From assembly GCA_904066235.2 (NCBI GenBank), contig CAJFCV020000004.1:6510001-6574000 (forward strand): DNA of 64,000 nt. Direction: 5' to 3'. Position numbers and translations under genes: made by a program. The notes beneath the pieces are model-generated. The model searched no databases. It was not told the DNA's origin and saw only the letters and a list, made by a program, of their open reading frames with translations. Source of the stretch: Bursaphelenchus xylophilus. Its lineage: Eukaryota; Nematoda; Chromadorea; Rhabditida; Aphelenchoididae. Below, piece by piece: positions 11,901-23,034 of this stretch. The stretch's first letter is position 1. Every line of letters starts with the position of its first letter.

Positions 11901-12703
11901 GGTTCGCAAAGTCGATTGAGTGATTCCGGCGACGTGCACTGTGCAAAAAAGTCTCGGTGTGGGCGACAGCCGAAAAAAACCTATTGCACGGTGCAAAAAG
12001 AAAAAATTGCACAGTGCAAAGTAAACTTTTTTTTTCGCAGAGTGCATGTCGCGAGAATCACTCCAGCAACTTTGCGAACGGACTAGTACGACATGTTGAA
12101 TTTAATATAATTATTTAAATTCCTCTTTTTTTATAACATTCGTGATACCTGTAATTAGAAGAGAAGCGGCCCAACAATCGGAAGCGGCTAGACTGATGCA
12201 TAGACGATGGTAGGGATTTATGTGACGTCCCATCCAAGGCGCTGAAATCACGATCAGTCCATTGCCGATCACTGATATCTAAATTAAATTAAAATTCAGG
12301 GTTTGCATGGTTAATGTAATTTAAAAAAGATGCTTGATGTTTCACATATATTTCAATATTTGATCAAGTGTCTTGAATATGCAACTAATTAATCGGCCAA
12401 TTAAACGCGCTTATGGCCAGACGCTTATGTCAACGAATAGCCCACATTCCTATTTCGGTTTTATTAATCTAATTAATGAAGATGTTCCCCCGAAATCGCG
12501 GATTAAGTCGAAGCCCACCTTAAATTGGCATCCCAAAAACGTTAGTCGAATGTACCCCCTCTCATCCGCCGACTCACCATCAACACCGTCACCATCAACG
12601 GCACCAGCCACACGTAGATCTCCCGGGCGAAGATCACGTACGGATGATCAACCGGAACAACCGGTGGAACGGTGGCTAGCCGGAACGAAGAATTCACGGA
12701 CAT
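8920..12703 (-). CDS. Rhodopsin-like (class A) GPCR
   Basis: Minus-strand exons join into one seven-helix receptor. Start MSVNSSFRLATVPP at 12703 has an N-glycosylation site. TM1 spans a splice junction and holds the GN motif (SVIGNGLIV); TM2 has LAASD; TM3 ends NQFVGILYPLRYK where most class A receptors have DRY; TM5 and TM6 follow. The TM7 halves are split by a 1.8 kb intron (11093 to about 9277): STVNFL joins VALKLLLNPLIYALRM, restoring NPLIY. The C-tail is Ser-rich and ends RAYKYGK. Introns hold a MITE (11898-12083) and a nest of elements (9292-11080). Ligand unknown; the NQF replacement of DRY is the odd feature. Confidence 0.85.
9788..10498. mobile_element. tRNA-bearing inverted-repeat element, copy 3
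   Basis: Arms of about 120-130 bp begin CAAGGGATCGGCAAATAG and end CTATTTGCCGATCACATG, with ATTTGAAAGAGC and TTAGCTGCC blocks shared with copy 4. A TTA duplication flanks it (9785-9787, 10499-10501). It is inserted in the right arm of the foldback element at 9292-11080. Confidence 0.85.
10243..10319 (-). pseudogene. tRNA-like unit inside copy 3
   Basis: This is the best-preserved unit. The T-stem CCCGG/CCGGG pairs perfectly around TTTCGAAT, the D-arm GTCC/GGGT pairs with wobbles, five of seven acceptor pairs form, and a run of nine T follows within four bases on the minus strand. No 7-nt anticodon loop can be formed (an AGTG/CACT hairpin lies there instead), so a decoding tRNA is unlikely. 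Confidence 0.65.
10546..11029. mobile_element. MITE with GATATAAGAGTGGTGC ends
   Basis: Inverted ends of about 60 bp (GATATAAGAGTGGTGCTTTA / complement at 11029) surround an AT-rich core with repeated CATG-poly(A/T) segments. It contains a smaller nested element at 10738-10889. Inserted in the right arm of the foldback at 9292-11080. Confidence 0.75.
10738..10889. mobile_element. Nested 152-bp MITE, CAGTCTGTCGGG ends
   Basis: Perfect 25-bp inverted ends, CAGTCTGTCGGGAAAATAAC and complement, enclose GC-richer sequence than the surroundings. The CAG...CTG termini resemble hAT ends, but I see no 8-bp duplication. Confidence 0.75.
11898..12083. mobile_element. Short MITE, GTCG...CGAC ends, TA duplication
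   Basis: Inverted ends GTCGGTTCGCAAAG / CTTTGCGAACGGAC with TA on both sides. The core repeats GCACNGTGCAAAA motifs. It matches the layout and length (186 vs 188 bp) of the element at 62332-62519. Lies in a GPCR intron. Confidence 0.75.
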
Positions 12704-13766
12704 AACACCATTCTGAAGCTGAAACGAGACTTACAATTACTGAGAGATATCTGTTACAAAAGGCATTCGAAATGTAGAGGAGGGTGTTGTACTTGGCCGA
12801 GGCTAGGGAAAGGCCCGTTCTTTGAAAGACCCCTTACTTGGGCCGTTTTCACAGCGACATCAATTACAAATGAAAACGCGAACTCTCCAAGTTCGATACA
12901 ATAGTTTGCAAACACCAACCTCCTTATTTGAGGCAAGCGGGCTATAAAACTATTGGGCTTTGAAGAGTAGTTTTTTTGGCTCGGAATTAAAATATCAACT
13001 GGACCGGATCCCAAGACATTCTCTTAATTGAATAAAATCCAAAAGACCAGCAAAATTCGGGTTAGAAACACGCTTCAACCAAAGACCTCGGCCTCAGAGT
13101 TCACATATCAAATGCGGACACGGATGTTTCAAGAGTAAACCACAAAAGGAAATCAACCGGAAAATAGAGATAATTTGACATTTAAACAGGACGTCCATTC
13201 TTCCCATGATGCAAAAAGATTACTTGCCGCAGGAATAACCAAAATTACTGGTCGTAGTACACGTCCCTCCCCCTCCTTAAAACACAAAGAGATGACACTT
13301 AAACGTAACAGAACCCATTTTTGTGATGTAATTGGAAGAAAGCGTATTCGAATGACAAGTATACACAACTCAGAGTTACACTGTTTTCCGGAAAACCAGT
13401 GCATCGTAAAATTACGGTATAACAGCCTTCATAGCCCGAATATCATTGTGGAGAGATTAGCCGTTGACTGTACGAACGGGACCAAGGACACGTGCCGGGA
13501 GGACAGCCCCTAATAAGGAGGATATTAAAGGAAATAAAACAAGGCGTTGGCCATACGAATTCACAAAAATTAGACCGCACATTTAAAATTAGGACAATAG
13601 AAAAGTGGGGCGGGACAAAGGAAGGCATTCAAGATTTATTATTCTATCCAAAAATCAACAAAAACTTCAACAAGATGGATGAACGACCGAGGTTTCATGA
13701 GGGTTCTGAAACGACCAAAATAAACATGACTTATTCGGAAACCATGCTCCAATAAATATCATATGC
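12704..13766. other. Intergenic region, no gene recognised
   Basis: About 1 kb between the GPCR start and the RPC4 stop. Open frames on both strands show no family similarity. An acceptor-like GTTTCAG at about 12725 on the minus strand suggests the GPCR has a 5' leader exon or a trans-splice site here. Confidence 0.4.
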
Positions 13767-15483
13767 TCACTTACTCAGAAGTCGATTGTAATTGTAACTA
13801 CAAAGCAACGAATGCCCAACCCCGCCCAGATATCGTAGTTGAGAGTCGGGCCGAGATTCCCCGTCTGCGTTGATGTCTATGCTCACAATAGCCTGAAAAT
13901 GGGGAAATAAGCTGAAGAAAGGCTCACCTCGTTTAAATTACTGGGGATCGCCGACCGAATCTCCATAGGTTTCCCACCAATTATAAATCTGGCCCGGCCA
14001 TTCTTCAGGATCTGCACTTTCCCAATTTGGGAGTTCGATGGAATTCCATCAAGACAATGGGAACTTGTGCCCTTTTCGTCCGCTTTATAAGCTTCCTGAA
14101 GATTTCGAATAATTTTTAATAGTAAGGAAACTATTTTTATTTCAAATATGACGAGCAAAGATTTAATTCTTTTTATCTAAACCATGTTTTTGACACAAAT
14201 TCAGTCCAGGCAGAGCAATTTCCGAAAAAACTCTCCAAAAAAGCCCGGAACATGACCTTTTGTATTGCCACAGAAAAGAACACTATTGGAAGAACTGCAA
14301 ATTCTCACAAAATATTGTTTTTCTACTTTCCCGTACAAAAGCGGCTAATAATATATGAATCATAAACATCAAAGGCTGATGTCTAATCCCATAATGGAAG
14401 TCGTCATTAATAAACGAAATAACTGGTAATTAATTACCTGTTTAACAAATCCGTTCTCAAAACCTTCTGCTTTTATTGGAGTGTCTATTGTAGTCGCATT
14501 GGTGTTATCCTCTTCTTTTTTTGCCATAAAGTTCTTAAAATGAGATAATGAAGCAGGTAATTGCATTAGCAAAAAGTCCTGAGCTGTTCCCTTAATGCAA
14601 TCCTTGAAGTATTCTCCGGCTTCTGCTAATCCGACATCAGAAATTCGATCCAATTCTGCCTCACTTGTGCCTTGGGAGAAAACTTCAGCTTTTCTAAACC
14701 AAACATTGTTTGAAAAGAAACCAGATCAGAAGGATTTAACGGCGAAACCAACCTACATAGACTGATCCACATCCATGGGTTCATCCTTGACTTTTGTCCC
14801 CTTCTTACGGACTAATCGAACAAATTGCTCTGTATCTCTCGAGGGTAAAACAACTGGAGCGTCTCTGGCTCGATGAACATCGCTCAAGAACTAAAAAGAA
14901 CTAATAAAGGAGACATGCAGGACCAACCCCGTCTTGCATCAATTCTGAGAGCTGCTCCCTGTCGTATTCATCATCTGACATCCATTCCAATTCATAAGTG
15001 GGGATTGAACTCTCGGCTTTTATGTGGCCATTCTTGTTCTTAACCTCTGTCCCTTCTTCAGAATCATCAATACGATCTGGGCGCTCCAACTTTCCAACGA
15101 TTCTTTCGATACCTAAAAATATGTACGAAAAAATTGAATACTATGATTTATCAATTATAATATAAAAACATACCCGTATCACCTCTCCGGGTCCTAGCAA
15201 GACCTTCGTCCAGGCCAGCTGTAAAAATAGCCTCTGATTGGATGATGTTAGCTCTCCCCCGACGAGCTCCCACACCTCTTCCAGCAGCTCCTCGACCCCG
15301 TCCCTGATCTTCTGATCTGCCTCGACCTCGGCCACGTGGTTTAGATGAAGTACTAAATTTAGGAATAACATAAATATCAACAGGTACTTACGCGGCCTCC
15401 TGTTTGGGTTCGGCTTTCACAGTTCGTCCAGCCGCTGCGATGTTGGGCATCGGACCTCGCTTGGGTCTTCCTCTGCCGGCCAT
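13767..15483 (-). CDS. RNA polymerase III subunit RPC4 (POLR3D)
   Basis: RPC4 is a peripheral Pol III subunit that, with RPC5 (POLR3E), takes part in initiation and termination. The model starts MAGRGRPKRGPMPN (15483) and passes through an RG-rich stretch (RGRGRGRSEDQGRGRG) and the conserved ANIIQSEAIFTAG block. The acidic middle has Glu/Asp runs, and the C-terminal domain reads SQIGKVQILKNGRARFIIGG and ends VGHSLLCSYNYNRLLSK. This order (RG-rich N-terminus, NI(I/V)QS box, C-terminal GKxQxxKxG fold) is typical of RPC4. Several short introns. The function is relevant to the Pol III-type elements nearby, but that is coincidence unless shown otherwise. Confidence 0.85.
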
Positions 15484-16131
15484 GGTTACTAGTTGTAAAA
15501 TATACTATTCTTTACTATTTAACGTCGCCAGTAGAGAACAACGGCGTACAATACCCACTGACACAAATAAAGGCCGACGAAAAAAATAATATTTTGCTAT
15601 TTTGCATTACGCCATAAAAAAATATTCGTGGCGTGACCTAGGTCGGAACCCCATATTGTTACAGTAATTGACATGATGACATTGTCGTCTACATAGACCG
15701 TCATGTAAAAGCAAATGGGGACATATTTCGTCACGTTTGTTGGTTTAGGGTCCGTTCCTCATCCATTTTATGCGTTTTCACGCTTTTAAAGTTCGAAAGA
15801 GGAAATGCGGAAATGAAATAATAGATCTTCGGAACATGGACCAGTTATAGAACCCATAATAATGCGGGGTGCGTCATAAGAAAGGGGTGTAATGTAAACA
15901 TGGAACGGTCTGTAAAGACTTTTATTTCCCTTTTTTAATCCGATCAGTCGAATACATTTATCATATCACCATTGTTCGGATCACAGTTTATCTCGTCGTA
16001 TTACTGCATAATATCCGTGTTTTGAATTGTTTGTTCTTTCAGCGCTTCATGGGCCTTTTAAAGAGATCAGATCTATTCAGGTAAGCCCATTCTCAATCGC
16101 TCGTTTTATTTTACCTAGTTTTACTTTCAAA
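15484..16131. other. Divergent intergenic region
   Basis: Shared upstream region of RPC4 (minus) and the PAN-type gene (plus). Contains TTCGTGGCGTGACCTAGG near 15620, similar to a segment near 44005. No gene seen. Confidence 0.4.
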
Positions 16132-16516
16132 ATGGCTGCCTGGACGTCAGTGAGCTTGGTTTTGGTTTCTCTAGCAGTCGCGTGTGTTTGTAAGTTCAGG
16201 GGTTATCCAATAAACGAAGGATTTAGCTCTTCCCCAAGTGCAATATGTGAATAACAAGCCGTATCATCTGATGCAATACACAGAGTGCCAAGGCGGGAAG
16301 ATCTTCGAGATTAACAGTGTGAAGGTAAGCGTAAGAACATAATGGTTGCAAAACTCCCAGGACATTGACGAATGCAAGGCCGCCTGTCTCCAACGAGATT
16401 GTAGAGCCGTTAATCTCTTCCAGCTCGGGGAATTCGAATTCAAATGTGAAATACTCGCGTATGTCCGGGGATATCAACCAGCACAAGGGGCTGCATGCTA
16501 TGTAGCCTATTATTGA
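16132..16516 (+). CDS. Small secreted PAN/apple-like protein
   Basis: Three exons give about 108 residues. MAAWTSVSLVLVSLAVAC is a signal peptide. The mature part has six cysteines spaced as in PAN/apple folds: ECQGGKIFEINSVK, then DIDECKAACLQRDCRAVN, then FKCEILAYVRG and a last C near the end (ACYVAYY). Such domains bind protein or carbohydrate outside the cell; nothing here tells the partner. Its stop is 42 bp from the stop of the convergent phosphorylase kinase gene. Confidence 0.75.
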
Positions 16517-16558
16517 TTTATTGTATATACAAGTGATGCTGACAATGCTAATAAATGC

Positions 16559-19500
16559 CTAACTGATGGGGCACATGTCATCCGAGTGCTTTCTTTTGAA
16601 TACAAAATCGTCTAGGACATCGCTCGAGTTGGATAGCGATCCCCTGCGAGCGATGTTATGGCATTTGGACAGTAATTTCTCCACAACTGCCTATAAATGA
16701 GAAATTGTCGTTTTTGTGTAAACATTTTACTTTACTATACCTGAAGGATGAAAGTTGACGGCTCCGCGTTTTGTTCGGCGTTATAAAATGCATCAAAGGA
16801 AGTTTTCGGGGACAATTGGCATTGTTGACAAAATATTTGGAAGGCCCGTTCGATCAGCTGAAAATCAGTGAACTAACATTACACAAACTCAAAGCTTCCG
16901 TTTTCTTTTCTTGGGTTTCTCCGCGGGGACTCCGCCGATTTTCCTAACAGGGAAAATACTTTTATCTCCTACTTTTTAACGGGGCATATCTCAAAAAATA
17001 ACACGTCAAACCATACTGTTTAAGGATACGTAAAAATTAGCTGCCCAATTTCGGCCCAAAGTATATATAATAGATTAATTATCACCACTCACTGCATCAC
17101 AATTGAGAGAATCCGGGAAATTGACTTCTGGGTTTCGTTCCATCATTGTGGCTACAATCGACAATAATTCCACCACCAATTGGCGCTGTTCTGGAGTCGG
17201 GATATCACTCATCATGGCCTCCATGTGATAAGCAAAGGTCAGTTCATGTTGAGTCATAATTTGGAGAGTCGGATTCTGAGGGAGAAGATGGCCAGCGATG
17301 GTAATTCCACCCCTTACTCGCTCCAGCATCTTGAAGATTCGGTCGTATAGATTGGTGGGGACTCTGTTCACAGCTCCATTCAGATGCCTCACATGAGTTT
17401 TCCGTCTATTCCGACGTTCAACATTAATATCAGGGTGACTTACAAGAGATGCCAATTGGTTCTTGTCATCAGCATAGTCAGGAGATCCTTTACCATCGTT
17501 GGAGGCAGGTCATAGACAGCAAGTCCATTCATTTTACCTGACAATTACTGTTAGTGTTATGTCGGTACTTACTCAATTGTTTGATCACATTCATCGGACA
17601 ACTACAGTTCAAAAAATGTATTACATCTGAAGGTTTGAGTCCCAATTCCTTGACGTAATGTAGAAGAAGTTGCAAAGCATTAGTCAGCCATTCCAACCTG
17701 ATTGTCAGCACCCCATCAAATGCATGTGGATGATGCACAATCTAAAGCTCATCCTTACAAGGGATCGGCAAAACCGCGCATCCTGGTTTTTTCTTGAGAC
17801 ATACACCATTTGAAAGAGCTTAAAAACTGGTCTAGATTACCTTTTATTAGCTGCTATTTTTGCTCTACGCCCTAGCTAGCAAGCATTTTTTTTTAATTCC
17901 CAGTTGGATTTCACGACTCTTTGCTTCTGAGAGGCTAAAGAGATTGAAGAATTACTTTTCATATGTCAATAATGAAAAAATCAAAAGAAAATCAGAAGGG
18001 GTTTCGAACCTGGTCCGCAGGTTCGCCTCGTGCAGCGCCTTACCCCACTAGGCCACCGAAGCACTACTACGCTGTACTTTGGAAACCGTTCGGATTTGTT
18101 TCCTTAGAAAAAGGGTGAGATAAGCCTAGAACTAAAGAGTGCTCGCTATCCAAGGCGTAGAACAGAAATAGCAGCTAATAAAATGTGATCCTAGACCAGT
18201 TTTTTACGCTCTTTCAAATGGTGTATGTCTCAAAAAAAAAACAAGATACGCGGGTTTGCTGATCCCTTGTTAGTGGCTCATAACCTACCAAGTCAGCACA
18301 AGCTATGATCAATTCTTGTTGGAAAACAGCAGCAGAAACATCCTGATCATAATGACATCCGGAATAAACGGCGCTGACAATCTCGCTAGGAGTTTGGGGA
18401 CTGCTGATGTTTATCTCGACTCCAGATTTCATTCCCACGATTACTTGCTTCCCCCTTACCAGTAGGGTTGTTATACTTGGAGCGAGAGAAGTGACCGTTT
18501 TCTTCAGATGGGCTGCACAGTAACGGACCAGACCCCAGGATCGGATCTGACAAGCAATTCGGTAGACCTTCTCCAACCGGACAGTCAAAGTTTCTGCAAA
18601 ATGTTAGACGTAATCTCTCATTCCTACCCCCATGGACAACAAAAGACCCCGAATATCGTTTAATCATAACTGCCAAGGCGATGGCAATCTCTCTGAGATT
18701 ATCGATGACGTCTTCACGAGCAATTATCGAGAACAATTCGTGATCATCCATGGCTTGATAAACACACTGGAAATAAAATTGTGAAAATCAGCATTAGAAC
18801 TTACTTCTGAGAGAATAGATTGACTCTCCAAAGGCAATGTCTTCATGCTTGTCTTGGACTTCATATGGGCCGTCTTCATGTCGATCTCTTGGAAAATATC
18901 CACGTCAAACTCAATGTCATCCAATTTGACAAAATCGAGATGTTCGATACAACCAGTGTTAAGGAGTTGCTGAAGGAGACGTCATCTATGCTTAATCACC
19001 TACATGGATCCTTCCAATCCGGACTCTGATTCCATTGACAAACCCATTCTTCATGCTTACCAACAAGTCGAGCATCTTTTCGAAGTATTCCCCAACGATA
19101 TTCTCCTCTCGGAGTACCATACAAAACGTCGGATGACCTGAGAGTTTCCATCTTTTCGCAATAAACTCAATGTCCCTCTGAAAGACGGGAACAAAAATAA
19201 GTGAATAAGAATGGTTCTGAGATTTTGAAAAAGTTTCCTGATTCACTTTCATTTCGTCGAAGGCGTCTCTAGGTCCATCCACTTTCTCCAAGCACTTGCT
19301 TTTGTATGCGGAAACAGCCTGAGATCAGACTCTTTCCGGCTTTGACCCCAAGACGTTTACATTATCCATGGTACAACAAACATCACAAAATTGCTGGGCT
19401 ATCCGAACAGAAAACTGGCAATCTAGACAACAAAAAAATGGGACAGCCTGCTCCTACTAAAGATTACTTTTGGGTAATGCCACCTTATTTTTTTCAATTT

Positions 19501-21966
19501 GCAAAAAATTTTTGTAGTGTAACATCCATATTTTTTCAATTCTCAAAAAGAGGGGGAGTGTTCATTCAAGGGGGAGTGTTCAAAGAGTTGGAGAGTTCAA
19601 AAAGGGAGAGTTCGGATTTTAGGACAGTTTGCGAACTGATTGCAGTTCGGGCTCAACCGTGATTCAGGTCACTTTTCAAAATTCTAATTTCTTCACTACT
19701 AAAAAAAATTACTTTGACATCTTCGATTAAAGTTGATGGATCAGCATTTCCATAGAAATCAGAGAGTTCAAATGTTAATGGATAACATATTACAGTGTCC
19801 CCTCCAATTCTGTAAATCTTGGACGTATTCAAAGGACCCAATGGTCTCGATGGTCGTCCTCCAAGTCCCAGTCGATGATTCTCTCCAAGATGATTGAACA
19901 CCTAAACAATGGTATACAACACAATATCAAAATACTTTGACCATCCTCCAACTTGGCCAGATCTGAACTGGTTCAACTTCATGAGGAGTCTGGCTAAGGA
20001 CTCCATAGGTGGCCAGCATCATCTGGAGTTGGCATGATTCTGAGATTAGGGCTATCTGGACAACAGGATCTCCCTCCATTCTTCCCTAAAAAGTGCGTGT
20101 TAACAGAAATATAACATGTTAATATGTGCGGATAGACAAAGAACGACACTAAACTAGGCACTAACAATACTACGAAACCATGAGCAAACTCCGCCCAAAC
20201 TCTGTGACAAGTTGTCGTCTTCCCTCTAAAAAATAATAGTTAGTATAGTGATTAATTGATTAGAACTAAGGACATAGATTGGCCCGGGCCATTCGTTACC
20301 TCAAATGCAGAATGACGGTTAACTGCCTTTGGTCGTAAACTCGCCGGGAGATGACGGTACACAGGATCCAGATCGCTTAGATGGACAAGTTTATCGCCTG
20401 TAACAAGTGCCCTATTGAGATAAATAGTCAACATACGGACTAATAAGGCAATCACATAAAGAGCATTCGACCAGAGATGTATCCCAAATTCGGAAGGATT
20501 AACTGCATAGAAATCTTGGGAGTTTGGAGTTTCCCTTTCTTCTTCAATGTGATCCTCTTCCAAGCAGTAACATTCAGGGACAATTAACGGTCCACCTAAA
20601 TTTTTTCAGAACTACAGTGAAGACTTACCATATTCATAACTAACCAACAAACCATTCAATTTCTCCCAATATCTGTCAGCCATGACATCATTGCCTTTGA
20701 AATGCGCTGAACCAAAATTACAAATATTATAATAAACAAAACATACCTGTGAGTACAATGTAAAGTAAAAACATGGGAAATTGGGACTCGATCCCTCTAA
20801 AGTTGTATGTCTCTTCTTCGGTGTAATGTTTCTTGGTCGTATCTTCACATTCAGTTCTATATCCATCTCTTAGGAATCTTTTAAGGCCATATCTTCCTTC
20901 AAGATGTTTAACACACTTGTTAAAAGTTGTGTCAAACAATTTCTCATCGTGAGTCGCAAAGGCGGGCCAACCAACAGCAATCAACAACGCTGCATCCGTA
21001 TTCTAAAATTCAACAAAGAACTAAAAAAATATTTATACTTTGGAATTTGATTCTCTTGGAAGTATTGTCTCAAATGTTGTCCTATTCCTGTTATGTCCAT
21101 CGATATCAACGTATATTACAGATCCTGATGTTCCTCGGTTTCCAAAAACATTCAGACCATTAATGGCTTCCAATGCAGCCTAAACAAAAAATTGAGCAAA
21201 TTAAAAAGGTCTACCTTCACCATTCCTAGGCCACTCGCATGCAATTCGGTTTTCCCATTGTTATAACGGCTCCCTCTCTCCCACATTCCAAAATCAGGCG
21301 TGCGATAAGTTCTTTCCAAATAAAATACAAGATTCTGAAGAAAGGCAACTTCATCCATCGTGAAGATAACTTGAGTTCCGCCCATTGTAAACTGAACCAG
21401 AGTCAAGATGTAAAGAGCGACCAGATCCATTTGGAGATGATTGTAACTTCCATGAACCTCAAGTCCTGTCTGAAGATCAAATCGAGCATGGAGTGAAAAC
21501 TCAGAGGAATTGTGACTTTTGAAAGCATTTAGCTAAAATATATTAAATTATTCACTGCTAAGTGTACCTTGCCCGTTTGTTGCATCCAACAGAATAATAT
21601 TCCCCTCATCGTTTTAACCGCAGTCTGTTTCAATTCCGTTTGTCTTCCTCGATCATCGTCGAGTCTTTGATACGCCATGGAGCATGTCCAACAAGCAATT
21701 GCACAATAAATGCTATCCTTGACATAGCCAATGCTCTTATCATTGGAGAACCTCGGGAAAAGACCAGAAGTGCAACTTTGATTTTCCACAATTATTTTTT
21801 CAACTAAAACGATAAAACACTTTTTTATAATCAACTTACGCAAAGAATATATTCTATCAACCCTGGCAGTCCTACTGTTTGAGGCGGCATCATAATTGGA
21901 GTGGCTGATGGCCGACAAGTAAGCCTTAGTCAGCCTTCTCAGCCTTAAATTGGGTTCCGCTGACAT
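16559..21966 (-). CDS. Phosphorylase b kinase regulatory subunit beta
   Basis: PHKB is the large regulatory subunit of the complex that activates glycogen phosphorylase. The spliced protein follows the family from end to end: [79 protein letters not shown], then [52 protein letters not shown] and FELSDFYGN. MWERGSxYNNG, DxDxHNRNR and LGLxGRPxRP favour beta over alpha. The N-terminal part is a GH15-like glucoamylase fold. The protein ends CPIS, a CaaX box, consistent with prenylation known for this family. At least 15 short introns; two hold transposon pieces (16948-17057, 17758-18269). The first in-frame Met is at 21966, but an open frame continues upstream to about 22061, so the 5' end is uncertain. 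Confidence 0.9.
16948..17057. repeat. Solo arm of the tRNA-bearing element family
   Basis: CAGGGAAAATACTTTTATCTCC...TTAGCTGCCCAATTTC follows the arm of copy 1 (4256-4380) in order, including ACGGGGCATATCTCAAAAAA. No opposite arm or tRNA-like core is found nearby. Lies in an intron of the phosphorylase kinase gene. Confidence 0.7.
17758..18269. mobile_element. tRNA-bearing inverted-repeat element, copy 4
   Basis: Arms of about 100-110 bp begin CAAGGGATCGGCAAAACC and end TTTGCTGATCCCTTG, with ACATACACCATTTGAAAGAG and TTAGCTGC blocks. A TTA duplication flanks it (17755-17757, 18270-18272). Intron of the phosphorylase kinase beta gene. Confidence 0.85.
17996..18064 (-). pseudogene. tRNA-like unit inside copy 4
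   Basis: Minus strand: GCTTCGG then the A-box TGGCCTAGTGGGGTAAGG and the B-box AGGTTCGAAACCCC, about tRNA length. T-stem has an A-C mismatch, acceptor pairing is partial. A T6 run lies some 25 nt downstream. Confidence 0.6.
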
Positions 21967-22099
21967 GAGTTCTTTATACTGATCAAATAAAACACGTTCG
22001 GTCCAAGCCGCAGTTGAGATGGGATCCCGAGCTGCGCCCGCGATTTGTAATTCGTAGGGGACATCTTATACGAAGAAAGACCAAATTTTGCAATGATTG

Positions 22100-22755
22100 C
22101 CTCAGGGCTCTAAAAATTCATACACAAAATATTATTTTAACGTAGATCCGATATACCAAGTATCATCTTTCTGTCGCTGTCTATCTTCGACTTTGGGTAA
22201 ATATCAGATTTTGCCTAGTTTTGAGCCTGCTTTTGTACCCATTTTTTGACCACTTTTTGGCTTGTAATGACAAAAGTAAGATAGTTATTCGAAATATCGC
22301 TCTTTGATGTTCTAGAGAGCCTTTTTCCGTCTTTCTTTTCGAAGACAGAACACTAAAATATTTTTCGGACAATCGTATAAAAAAGTCCAGCTTTTGAAAA
22401 ATTGGGCGCAGGCCGCGCATTATTTCGAGTTAGTTTGTATCTGTAGTAACAAGTTCTACAACAGCTTATTACTTTATAGTGCCTTTTCTTGGGCGGTGAT
22501 TTATAAATTTTGCTTTTCAATCCGGTCAAAAGCGGCAAATTTAGCCCAAAGTTCACTTTGGACAAAATGTCGGCGAATCTCGTCCAAAGTAAGCATAAAA
22601 TTTTACTCAAAGACTGCCGAATTCAGTGTAAACCCTAGATAGTATCCGCCGGATAGGAAAACATTCAGTTCAAAGTTAACTTTGGCTCCATATTTTGGGT
22701 AAAACTTAAATAAAATTTCCGTCGATTGTATCCGGGGGATAATAACATCAAAATA
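22100..22755. other. Repeat-rich intergenic stretch
   Basis: No coding exon recognised. Contains short inverted copies of CAAAGTTCACTTTGG and two related GTATCCGCCGGAT / GTATCCGGGGGAT sites about 75 bp apart, likely remains of another element. Confidence 0.4.
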
Positions 22756-23030
22756 TAAGGCGCGTGCGTTCTACTTTTCTTCGGACTTCCTCGCAGAAAA
22801 CCCGCATTTCTTGTCTGTGGGCCCGCTAGACAAGAAATGCGCAATTCTTGGCTGAGCAGAGAAAAAAAGAAAAAAATCTTCACGGGGAGAGAGCAGAAAA
22901 TTGCGCAATATTGCGCAATGTTACGCAATTTTAGACAAGAATTGCGCGTTTCTTGTCTAGCGGGCCCACAGACAAGAAATGCGGGTTTTCTGCGAGGAAG
23001 TCCGAAGAGAAGTAGAACGCACGCGCCTTA
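22756..23030. mobile_element. 275-bp MITE next to mariner
   Basis: Inverted ends of about 85 bp (TAAGGCGCGTGCGTTCTACT and complement), including GACAAGAAATGCG on both arms, with TA on both sides. It abuts the mariner element; only TA dinucleotides separate the two. Confidence 0.8.
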
Positions 23031-23034
23031 TATA

